DNA of 64,000 nucleotides from Asaia sp037151935 (lineage in GTDB: Bacteria; Pseudomonadota; Alphaproteobacteria; Acetobacterales; Acetobacteraceae), in contig NZ_CP157575.1 in NCBI RefSeq assembly GCF_051628905.1, forward strand, positions 1,798,001 through 1,862,000, in the 5' to 3' direction. This document shows positions 25,854 through 33,519 of this stretch, piece after piece. Every line of letters starts with the position of its first letter. Position 1 is the first letter of the stretch. The notes under the pieces are model-generated. The model saw nothing but the letters and a program-made list of their open reading frames with translations, had not been told where the DNA came from and made no database searches. The position numbers and the translations under genes were made by a program.

Positions 25854-27100
25854 AGCGTCTCGTAACGATCCAGGACATCCCGGACCGACTGGATCAGTAA
25901 GCGTTCGGGCTCGGCCGCAAGAGCGCCGGCTTTCACACGATCGAAAAACCGGGGCAGATACTGGCTGATCATGGTTTCGGGCAGCGCGCGCTCGCCCATT
26001 GCTCGCATCAATCTCTGCACGGCTTTTTCCGCCTCAGGCACAGGCCAGTAATAACGGATGCGATCGCTATAACTGAAATGACGCAAGATGCGCTGGCTCC
26101 GAACATCGCCATGATAATGACTTTGCCAGTTCGCAGGTGCCGCCAGCATCACCCGCTCCATCGTCTCGACAAGCGAGGGTGCCTGCGGGTCCTGAAACCC
26201 GTTGATGGCATCGAGCCCGTAAAGCGCCTCGCGCAGCGCGAAACTCAGCTCTGGCCCGACCTTGAGAATACAGAACCCGTTTTGCTTGAGCTGTGCCAGA
26301 GACGCACCCGGCTGATAATCCGTGGAATGCGCCTCGAAAACGAGTCCGGGTAAATCTGAGAGGCTTGCCACAAGTGTCCGGGCTGCCTCGGGCTGGTAAA
26401 CCGCGACATCATCATGCCCAAACTCCACGCCCGGCTGCACCACGATACCGATCACACGGCTCCATGCCTCGGGCAGCGCCTCACGAAAAGCGACCTCATG
26501 CACACGATAGGTCGCCCGTACGGCTTCGGGGGTCGTCGGTACGACATGATCGAGCGCCTCAGTGGCTCCGCCCGGTGTCGGAATCTCAGTACCTATGACA
26601 TAGACCGGTTGGCCCGGCGCCACGGATTCGGCTCTCTTGGCCAGCATCACCGCGCGCTCAGCGACGACGGCATCGGGCAGATGTTCGGCCTCGCCTTTGC
26701 ATCCCATGCTGGCATCGAGATGCAGCTTGGTGAATCCCGCTTCGGCATAGGCTGCAATCATATCAGCAGCCTTTTGCAGCGCCTCTCCAGGCGGCAGAGC
26801 TTTCCAGGGATTGGGGCCGAGATGATCGCCGCCCAGAATAATCCCTTCCCGCGCAAACCCGACACGATCGGCGATGCCGAAAACATAATCCCTGAAATCA
26901 ACGGGAGTCATGCCGGTATAGCCACCCTCCTGATTCACCTGATTACACGTCGCCTCTATCAGGGCAGGCTGGCTGCGCGACGCCGCGTGCAAGAGCGCCG
27001 CCTCAATAACAACGGGATGAGCCGAGCAGACGGAAATCAGGGCCTGGCCCTGTCCCTTGTCATAGCGCGCCCGGAGCACAGTCAGAGCGGAAGCACTCAT
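25850..27100 (-). CDS. GatZ/KbaZ-like protein (probable D-tagatose 6-phosphate 4-epimerase)
   Basis: A 416-residue protein of the COG4573 family, once called the non-catalytic subunit of tagatose-bisphosphate aldolase. Recognisable blocks are LIEATCNQVNQEGGYTGMTP, ILGGDHLGPNPWK, FTKLHLDASMGC and VFEAHSTDYQPG. From established work on Agrobacterium, proteins of this family beside a tagatose kinase act as D-tagatose 6-phosphate 4-epimerases producing fructose 6-phosphate. No catalytic aldolase subunit (GatY/KbaY) is nearby, which favours the epimerase reading. It overlaps the kinase stop by four bases. Confidence 0.87.
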   Translation of the reverse strand: MSASALTVLRARYDKGQGQALISVCSAHPVVIEAALLHAASRSQPALIEATCNQVNQEGGYTGMTPVDFRDYVFGIADRVGFAREGIILGGDHLGPNPWKALPPGEALQKAADMIAAYAEAGFTKLHLDASMGCKGEAEHLPDAVVAERAVMLAKRAESVAPGQPVYVIGTEIPTPGGATEALDHVVPTTPEAVRATYRVHEVAFREALPEAWSRVIGIVVQPGVEFGHDDVAVYQPEAARTLVASLSDLPGLVFEAHSTDYQPGASLAQLKQNGFCILKVGPELSFALREALYGLDAINGFQDPQAPSLVETMERVMLAAPANWQSHYHGDVRSQRILRHFSYSDRIRYYWPVPEAEKAVQRLMRAMGERALPETMISQYLPRFFDRVKAGALAAEPERLLIQSVRDVLDRYETL

Positions 27101-28092
27101 GATGCGCCTCCATTCGCCTTTTGTGCAGCAATCAACCGATCAAGTTCGGCAAAGCTCGATGTCCCTTCCATCGGCCCGAACACCGATACGGCGCGGGCGC
27201 CAGACGCACAGGCGTAACGCAGGGAGTCCTCACGCGTCTTGCCCGAAAGGCGACAGGTCACGTAAGTGGCGCCAAAGCAGTCGCCAGCCCCTGTCGGGTC
27301 GATTTCCTCTGCTGCGAATGCGACATTATGCACTGTCTTGTCGGCACAGAAACAGGTTGCGCCTTCACTCCCCTGCTTCAGCACGATTTCGGAAACACCC
27401 ATATCGAGTATCTCCCGAATGGCCTCCTCCTGCGTCGTGCCATTACAGAACAGGAGCAGTTCCGGCCCACTGGGCAGAAAGATATCGCATTCCTGCAGCA
27501 TCAGTTCGAGAGCCGCTCTCATATCGGGAATATCGAGCATTTCCTTGCGGATATTCGGGTCGAATGAAATCGTGCCGCCTTGTGCCTTGACCTGATGCAC
27601 GGCGGTCGTCACCGCATCGATAATGGGGAAAGAAAAAAGCGACGACCCCATGACGTGGAAATGCGTCGCACGTTTCAACAAAGCGCGCGCCGCCTCATGG
27701 AGCCCTATCTGCGAGCAGGCCGATTGCCGGATATTATAGACAAAATCGCGGCTTCCATCCGGACGGTAGCGCACGAAAGCGCTCCCGGTGGCATAGGCGT
27801 CAGCTCTCAGAATGGCGGAGATATCGACACCGTCATGTTTGAGACGATCGACATTCAGCGTGCCGAAATCGTCACGACCCACAGCAGAAATAACCCCGCA
27901 ATCGACCCCAAGCTTTGCCGCCTGATCGATAAAAATAGCCGGCGCCCCTGAGGGATAAGGGCCTTTCAGGGCCAAGGGCTCAAGAAAGCCAATGCCCTGC
28001 GTTTCAGCCATGATCTCGACCACGATTTCACCGATCGTGACGATGCAGCGTGGCGCTTCGGGGTCAAGGTCCATCAGAAAACTGGATGCCAT
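27097..28092 (-). CDS. PfkB-family sugar kinase (tagatose kinase-like)
   Basis: A 331-residue ribokinase-fold protein from the ATG at 28092 (MASSFLMDLDPEAPR); the open frame further upstream is not coding. Substrate-site segment GPYPSGAPAIFIDQAAKLG, FDPNIRKEM mid-protein, and the ATP/catalytic DPTGAGDCFGATYV with the base Asp are all present. In this operon a ketohexose such as D-tagatose is the natural substrate. It overlaps the GatZ-like gene (ATGA) and lies 55 bases after the regulator. Confidence 0.9.
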   Translation of the reverse strand: MASSFLMDLDPEAPRCIVTIGEIVVEIMAETQGIGFLEPLALKGPYPSGAPAIFIDQAAKLGVDCGVISAVGRDDFGTLNVDRLKHDGVDISAILRADAYATGSAFVRYRPDGSRDFVYNIRQSACSQIGLHEAARALLKRATHFHVMGSSLFSFPIIDAVTTAVHQVKAQGGTISFDPNIRKEMLDIPDMRAALELMLQECDIFLPSGPELLLFCNGTTQEEAIREILDMGVSEIVLKQGSEGATCFCADKTVHNVAFAAEEIDPTGAGDCFGATYVTCRLSGKTREDSLRYACASGARAVSVFGPMEGTSSFAELDRLIAAQKANGGAS

Positions 28093-28147
28093 TGTCAGAT
28101 ATCCATTCGGGAAAAAGAAAAAACTCGAAAAATCGGCTACCGTATTT

Positions 28148-28918
28148 TCAGTCCGCCGAAGAGGCGCTGTCAGCGAAGACAGTCCAGTCCTGACACAACA
28201 CCACGCCATCGGGGGGGCTACCGCCCTGAAGCACCGACATCGTATCGCGCCACTCGAAGAGATGCGGGTCTTCATCGACCCGGTCGAGCCGATCGGTCAG
28301 CAGAAACACCTGCTTTGCCCGATCGATAGCGGTGTCGAGACAATTGCCGGTCTGGTCGAGGCATGAGAAGCCGGCCTTGCCGATCTGCGAGACGGAAATC
28401 ACCGCAAGGTCGAGATCGTAAAAGGAAAGAGCGTGATGAGCCGCAGGGCTGATCAGCGGATAACCAAGCCGGTCATATTCACCCCCGAGGAGCGAAACAG
28501 CTGCGTCGCTGCATCGGCTCGCGAGATGGTAGGTCTCGAAACTGTTGACGACGAAACGCAAGTTCTCCGCTGTCGCATAGACCGGCACGAAAGACGCCGC
28601 TTGTGAGTTGTCAAGAAACACGCACTGCCCTGGCTGCAGCCTGAAAGCTACTGCCCTCGCCAATGCGCGTGCTTCAAACAAGGTCGGGCTCTCATTAAGC
28701 GGGGCGTCCACCGCGTAATCATGAGCCGCTCGGGCGCCACCATTGGTCCGGATGACGAGATTCTGGCTTTGCAGATAGGCCAGATCGGATCTTATGGTGA
28801 CCATCGACACATCGAATTGCTCGGCCAGAGCCTCAGTTCGGATGAACCTGCTCCGCCTCACAGCATCGATAATGCCGAGGCGTCTTTTCAGTGTTGCACT
28901 ATTGACCCCCATCGACAT
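28148..28918 (-). CDS. DeoR/GlpR-family transcriptional regulator
   Basis: A 256-residue regulator. The N-terminal winged helix-turn-helix reads RSRFIRTEALAEQFDVSMVTIRSDLAYLQSQNLVIRTNGGA, the DeoR signature. A sugar-phosphate-binding DeoRC domain follows (VFLDNSQAASFVPVYA, AVISVSQIGKAGFSCLD, VFLLTDRLDR). As first gene of the operon it probably represses its own transcript and is released by a sugar phosphate. A 9-3-9 inverted repeat lies 18 bases upstream. Confidence 0.92.
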   Translation of the reverse strand: MSMGVNSATLKRRLGIIDAVRRSRFIRTEALAEQFDVSMVTIRSDLAYLQSQNLVIRTNGGARAAHDYAVDAPLNESPTLFEARALARAVAFRLQPGQCVFLDNSQAASFVPVYATAENLRFVVNSFETYHLASRCSDAAVSLLGGEYDRLGYPLISPAAHHALSFYDLDLAVISVSQIGKAGFSCLDQTGNCLDTAIDRAKQVFLLTDRLDRVDEDPHLFEWRDTMSVLQGGSPPDGVVLCQDWTVFADSASSAD

Positions 28919-28935
28919 ACCGAACGATCTTTCAA

Positions 28936-28956
28936 AAAGAAAACTCAGTTTTCTTT
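28936..28956. promoter_or_regulatory. Perfect 9-3-9 inverted repeat, likely DeoR operator
   Basis: AAAGAAAAC-N3-GTTTTCTTT lies 18 bases before the regulator start on the minus strand. It is AT-rich against a GC-rich background. The position fits an autoregulatory operator in the 5' leader; a hairpin effect on translation is the alternative. Confidence 0.62.
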
Positions 28957-29335
28957 CTGTAAGACACTCTTGGCTTCATGTCAGGTAGGCTCGCGTGTCA
29001 TCACACCCTTGTGTTTCTTTGCCTGCGCTATCGTCGATGATTTGGCGTCGTGCCTTCAGCTAGTCTTCCGGTGAGGTGTTCGGTCAATAAGGGCTCTGTC
29101 GACACTTTCTGCGGGACGATCCTGATCAGCGATGCTTTTTTCATTCTCGGCGCAACAACGGACGACGCTGTGGTGCGGGGCGCCTCATGGCTTAACTGCG
29201 GCAAAGAGTATGCGAGTTCGGCCCTTACGCTCGAGCAGTCCGAATTTCTCGTAAGCGCGCATGCGTCAAACTCTTTCGCATAACAGGGTCATGCAGGTAG
29301 TCGCCGAACAGGTCGGGGTCGAGGCTCCCAAAACC
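28957..29335. other. Intergenic region between the DeoR operon and the Nudix gene
   Basis: About 380 bases with no convincing gene. The DeoR-operon promoter must lie in the left part. In the right part (29231-29335) the minus-strand frame of the Nudix gene stays open for 35 codons beyond its stop. Nothing else stands out. Confidence 0.5.
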
Positions 29336-29950
29336 TCAGTCAGGGTCCAGCACGCAAAGCCCCTTCAGGGCTACGTGCTGAAGCAGGACCACCGTCTTCG
29401 CATCGGCAATTCGCCCATCAGCGATCATGGCCATGGCTTCGGGATAGGGTAGTTCCAACACGGCGATTTCCTCGCCTTCGTGCAGCAGCCCTCCTCCCGG
29501 CCCGGTACGCATCGCCCCCGTGTACGACCCTATGAAAAGATGCAGCCGCTCGGTTACCGCGCCGGGGCTGGTGTAAAGCGCCGCGATTTCCTCGACGTGA
29601 TCAGGGCTAATCCCGGTTTCCTCCTCCGCCTCTCGGCGTATGGCTTCAACTGGCCCCTCGGCATCAAGCATCCCGGCACAGACCTCGATCAGATCGCCGT
29701 CGTTATCGCGCAGAAAAACGGGGAAGCGCATCTGCCTGGTCAGGATGACCGTGTTCTGGGCTGTATTATAAAGCAGGATCGCTGCGCCATCGCCGCGATC
29801 GTAAACCTCGCGTTTCAGATGCTGATGCGTGCCATCTTTACGCACATAATCGACGCTGTAGCGCGACAGTGTACCCCAACATTTCGACAGGATCTCCCGC
29901 CCTTCGATCGTGGTGCGTCCGGCGCGCGCCAGCTTGTCTGCCTCGTTCAT
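29336..29950 (-). CDS. NudK-like Nudix hydrolase (GDP-mannose pyrophosphatase type)
   Basis: A 204-residue protein from the ATG at 29950 (MNEADKLARAGRTTIEG) with GAGAG just upstream; a much longer frame upstream overlaps the divergent carrier gene and is not coding. The Nudix box is GMLDAEGPVEAIRREAEEETGI. The order of YDRGDGAAILLYN, RQMRFPVFLR and YTSPGAVTERLHLFIG is characteristic of the NudK/ADP-ribose pyrophosphatase group. It probably hydrolyses GDP-mannose or a related sugar nucleotide. Confidence 0.85.
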   Translation of the reverse strand: MNEADKLARAGRTTIEGREILSKCWGTLSRYSVDYVRKDGTHQHLKREVYDRGDGAAILLYNTAQNTVILTRQMRFPVFLRDNDGDLIEVCAGMLDAEGPVEAIRREAEEETGISPDHVEEIAALYTSPGAVTERLHLFIGSYTGAMRTGPGGGLLHEGEEIAVLELPYPEAMAMIADGRIADAKTVVLLQHVALKGLCVLDPD

Positions 29951-30095
29951 GATCTCTCCTGCCTGAAAGGGACGCGTGAGCCTGGCAAGAATACGCCTCC
30001 CGTCGTGCTGCGTCTGTCCTTCGCGCGTCGAGTCTGGCATCACGTTTGAAACAGCCCCTTGCCAAAGCCGATCAAGGCAGTGGAAATCGCCCGCT

Positions 30096-31058
30096 ATGCG
30101 CAAACTCGACCCGTTTCTCCTCAGCCTGATCGCTGCCATCGTCCTCGCGACGTTTCTGCCCTGTAGCGGGCTGGGCGCCACGCTGCTGACACATCTGACG
30201 ACGCTTTGCATCGCCATCATGTTCTTTCTGCAAGGGGCGCGGCTCGAACCGAAAGCCGTGCTGGAAAGCGTGCGCGACTGGCGTTTGCAGGGAAGCGTGC
30301 TCGCATGCACCTTCCTGATGTTTCCGGTTCTGGGTATCGTTCTGCACGCGCTCATGCCCGGCCTGCTCAAGCCCGATATGTGGCGTGGCGTACTGTTTTT
30401 GTGCTGCCTGCCCTCGACGGTGCAAAGCTCTATCGCCCTGACCTCGATCGCTCGTGGCAATGTGCCCGCTTCGATCTGCGCGGCGACCCTCTCCAATCTG
30501 GCAGGCATCGTCGCCACACCCATTCTGGTGGCGCTCATCGTTCAGCGCGGCAATGTGTGGTCCGGCCATGCGATCATCGATATCGCTACCCAGCTTCTGC
30601 TGCCTTTCGGCCTGGGCCAGTTACTGCACACGCGTCTGGGTGACTGGGCACGACGCAACAAGAAGCTGCTCTCGCTCAGCGATCGCGGGTCCATCATTCT
30701 CGTGGTCTATACAGCGTTCAGCCATGCGGTGGTCGAGGGCATCTGGCATCGAGTCTCTGTGCCCGACCTGATGATCACGGCGCTTTTCGATACGGTACTG
30801 CTGGCGCTCGTGCTGTTTATGTCTCGCGGGATCGGGCGTTTCGCCGGGTTCAGTGAAGCGAGCAGCATTTCGCTCATGTTCTGCGGGTCGAAAAAATCTC
30901 TCGCGACCGGCGTGCCGATGGCCAATATCCTGTTTCCCGCCGCAGCGGTCGGCACGATCGTGCTGCCTCTCATGATGTATCATCAGATCCAGCTTTTCAT
31001 CTGCACGCTGCTCGCGAGGCGCTTCGCCGCGCGCCATCAATCCGGCGAGGAAGGCTGA
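30096..31058 (+). CDS. Bile acid:sodium symporter-like (SBF_like) membrane carrier
   Basis: A 320-residue protein from the ATG at 30096 (MRKLDPFLLSLIAAIVLATF). Nine to ten hydrophobic segments, with LPSTVQSSIALTSIARGN as the conserved crossing region and the GSKKSLATGVPMANILF motif near the end, are typical of the YfeH/SBF_like branch. The substrate is unknown; relatives carry organic anions with Na+. It is divergent from the Nudix gene with a 145-base gap. Confidence 0.88.
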   Translation: MRKLDPFLLSLIAAIVLATFLPCSGLGATLLTHLTTLCIAIMFFLQGARLEPKAVLESVRDWRLQGSVLACTFLMFPVLGIVLHALMPGLLKPDMWRGVLFLCCLPSTVQSSIALTSIARGNVPASICAATLSNLAGIVATPILVALIVQRGNVWSGHAIIDIATQLLLPFGLGQLLHTRLGDWARRNKKLLSLSDRGSIILVVYTAFSHAVVEGIWHRVSVPDLMITALFDTVLLALVLFMSRGIGRFAGFSEASSISLMFCGSKKSLATGVPMANILFPAAAVGTIVLPLMMYHQIQLFICTLLARRFAARHQSGEEG

Positions 31059-31189
31059 AAACCTTTTCTTACCGCTCTTTCATGGGAAACGCCTGCAAGG
31101 TGAGTTGTTAAGCCTCTGACCGGGGCGCCTTGAGGGATCACGCAAAAGTGATATTCTGATGCCCCACCCATAAAGCGTCAGGAGAGCCT

Positions 31190-32392
31190 GTGATCAAGCA
31201 AGACTATGTACACTCCATGTCGAGACTTCTCGCATGGTTCGACTGGCTGCCGCCTTCACTCGCCTCCACATTGCTTCTCTGCGCCGCCGCCCTGTTCGCG
31301 CTGCTTTTCAGCCGCCTGATCACAGAGGCGCTTCCCCGCCTGCCGGGGCTGCGACGCATCGCCTTCATCCATGAGACGATCGCCCGGCTGCAGAACCATG
31401 TGCGCCTGCTGCTCATGATCGTGGCGGCCAGTGCTGCACTTCCCGCCACCACAGGGTTTACGTCACAGACCACCCAGTTTCTGGCGCATTTCTTCGTATT
31501 TGCGTCGATCATCACGATCGGCTTCGGCCTGATCAAGGCGTTCCGCTTCGGCACGGATAAATATCTCGACCGCATTGCCAATCGTGCTGAAGTCGATGAC
31601 ATCACCGTCCGTTCGCACCAGACCCAGATCCGCATCCTACGCCGTCTGATCGAGATCACCTGCGGTGTCATCACCGTTGGGGCGGCGCTAATGGTATTCG
31701 AATCCGTAAGGCAATATGGCGTCTCGCTTTTCGCCTCTGCGGGTGCCGCCTCTCTCGTCGTCGGTCTTTCCGCGCGGCCTGCCTTGTCGAATCTGATTGC
31801 CGGCATCCAGATCGCCATTACCCAGCCCATCCGCATGGAAGATATGCTGATCCTGAATGGCGACTGGGCCTATGTGGAAGAGATCAACGCCACCTATGTC
31901 GTGCTGCGCACCTGGGATCGCAGGCGCTATATCGTACCGATCGCCTATTTTCTCGAAAACCCCTTCCAGAACTGGACGCATAGCTCGCCCTCGCTCATCG
32001 GCTCGGTGTTTCTCTGGCTCGATTATCAGACGCCCATGGATGAAGTCCGTCGTCTTTTCCACGAAGAACTCCAGGCCTGCGAAAACTGGGATCACGACAT
32101 GGGGTCGGTCGGCTGTCAGGTGGCAGACAGCAACGCTCAGGTCATTTCCATTCGTCTGATCGCTGGCGCCAGCGACGCCAATGGCATGTGGAATCTCTGC
32201 TGCGATCTGCGCGAGCGTATGCTCAAACGCCTGCGTGAAGATCTGCCGCAATCTCTGCCACGTGGCCGCACCGCCATCGTTCCCGGCGCCGCCGATGAAC
32301 CCGCCTGGCCTGATTCTCTGGTCTCGCCTCCCGTCAATCGCCTGATGAATGGCAGCCAGTACAACGGGCCGGATATTCGCCCTAACCGCTAG
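31190..32392 (+). CDS. MscS-family mechanosensitive channel
   Basis: A 400-residue membrane protein. Four N-terminal hydrophobic segments (about 23-43, 67-87, 98-118, 155-175) precede the pore helix region VSLFASAGAASLVVGLSARPALSNLIAGIQIAITQPI, which carries the Gly/Ala packing of MscS. A beta domain follows (MEDMLILNGDWAYVEEINATYVVLRTWDRRRYIVP), then the cytoplasmic alpha/beta domain. It should relieve turgor during osmotic downshift. Confidence 0.92.
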   Translation: MIKQDYVHSMSRLLAWFDWLPPSLASTLLLCAAALFALLFSRLITEALPRLPGLRRIAFIHETIARLQNHVRLLLMIVAASAALPATTGFTSQTTQFLAHFFVFASIITIGFGLIKAFRFGTDKYLDRIANRAEVDDITVRSHQTQIRILRRLIEITCGVITVGAALMVFESVRQYGVSLFASAGAASLVVGLSARPALSNLIAGIQIAITQPIRMEDMLILNGDWAYVEEINATYVVLRTWDRRRYIVPIAYFLENPFQNWTHSSPSLIGSVFLWLDYQTPMDEVRRLFHEELQACENWDHDMGSVGCQVADSNAQVISIRLIAGASDANGMWNLCCDLRERMLKRLREDLPQSLPRGRTAIVPGAADEPAWPDSLVSPPVNRLMNGSQYNGPDIRPNR

Positions 32393-32537
32393 GCCCGGGA
32401 CGGACATGACCGCGCGAAGCGACGCCAGACGGGCGAGCGCCTCGCGCTGAAACGGCAAGGCAAAGCCGTTTCTGATGGTTTTTGATCAATTTCACACGCA
32501 ACAGCCCGAGGCTGAGGCTCTAGACGAAAAGGCGACC

Positions 32538-32567
32538 GGACCGGACAAAATATCTGACGGACCGGAC
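32538..32567. repeat. Direct repeat GGACCGGAC spaced by two helical turns
   Basis: GGACCGGAC occurs at 32538-32546 and again at 32559-32567, start to start 21 bases. It lies 27-56 bases before the sugar isomerase gene. A tandem operator on one DNA face is possible. Confidence 0.45.
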
Positions 32568-32593
32568 TCGCCTCTGTCGAAGGGAATTGCCCG

Positions 32594-33493
32594 GTGAAAC
32601 TGGTTCTGGACCCCTATATGCAACGCCATCTCTCCTTGCCGGAGATCGCCAGAACGGTCTCTGGCTATGGTTTCGATGGCATCGAACTCTCGCCGCGTGC
32701 CGATTTTCTGGACTGGTGGGTCATGCCGCGCGCCACATCGCAGCGTATCCGCGATTTCAAGACCGCCCTGCGCGATAATGGCACCGAATTATCGACGCTC
32801 CAGCCGATGTATCGCTGGTCGAGTCCGATAGAGGAGGAACGGCAAATCGCCATCCGCTACTGGAAACGCGCCATCGAAATCGCGTCCGAGATGGAATGCC
32901 CTCTGATGGTCTCTGAATTCGGGCGCGGCACCTCGCCCGAGCGGTCGGCGGGTCTGCCACCCGGCGTTGCGACACCAGAAACCTGTGAAGCCGCCTTCTG
33001 GCGTTCCATGGATGATCTCGTGCCAGTTCTCGAACGCGCAGGCATCACCCTGTCACTCGAACCGCATCCCGAAGACTGGGTCGAAACCTTTCATCCGGCC
33101 ATCGATATCATCCGCAATATCGGCTCGGATGCGGTAAAGATGTCCTATATCGTGCCGCATACCTTCTTCTACGGCGAAGACATGGCCACAATGCTCCGTG
33201 AAGCTGCGGATATTCTGGCACATATCCGCGTGGCCGACACATTCGATCATCGCAAATCCTCCGAGCTGCGCTACATCGTCAACCCGCCAGGCTCACGCGT
33301 GAGGGTGCATCAGCATCTCGATATCGGTCAGGGCGAGATCGACTGGACGGCGTTTTTCGATACGCTGGCCGAAATCCGCTTCGATGGCGTTCTCTCCTCC
33401 TGCGTCTTTGCCTGGGAGGAGCGGGCCGAGGATTCATCGCGCTTTATGCTCGACACGATGCGTCGTGAGTTGGGCAAACGCCGCATGATCTGA
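32594..33493 (+). CDS. Sugar phosphate isomerase/epimerase (AP-endonuclease-2-like TIM barrel)
   Basis: A 299-residue TIM-barrel protein. Features are YGFDGIELSPRADF near the N-terminus, ITLSLEPHPEDW with the metal-binding Glu, DAVKMSYIVPHTFFYG, ILAHIRVADTFDH, and WTAFFDTLAEIRFDGVLSS with the closing Glu in VFAWEE. The metal ligand set of xylose-isomerase-like enzymes appears present. Substrate unknown; relatives act on inosose, ketoses or keto-acids. It stands alone, with a direct repeat upstream. Confidence 0.83.
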   Translation: MKLVLDPYMQRHLSLPEIARTVSGYGFDGIELSPRADFLDWWVMPRATSQRIRDFKTALRDNGTELSTLQPMYRWSSPIEEERQIAIRYWKRAIEIASEMECPLMVSEFGRGTSPERSAGLPPGVATPETCEAAFWRSMDDLVPVLERAGITLSLEPHPEDWVETFHPAIDIIRNIGSDAVKMSYIVPHTFFYGEDMATMLREAADILAHIRVADTFDHRKSSELRYIVNPPGSRVRVHQHLDIGQGEIDWTAFFDTLAEIRFDGVLSSCVFAWEERAEDSSRFMLDTMRRELGKRRMI

Positions 33494-33519
33494 GCAAAAG
33501 AGCCAGGTTCCGCCGGGGC

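Noticed and set aside
25245..25865. A 206-codon plus-strand frame across the SDR dehydrogenase
   Set aside because: Antisense of an intact SDR gene with all catalytic residues.
28093..28275. N-terminal extension of the sugar kinase
   Set aside because: Overlaps the end of the DeoR gene in another frame, Cys/Arg/Phe-rich and without homology.
29050..29283. A 77-codon plus-strand frame in the DeoR/Nudix gap
   Set aside because: No ribosome binding site, no recognisable domain, and unusual composition; most likely chance.
29951..30538. N-terminal extension of the NudK-like protein
   Set aside because: Lies antisense to the membrane-carrier gene and its promoter; the family N-terminus begins at 29950.
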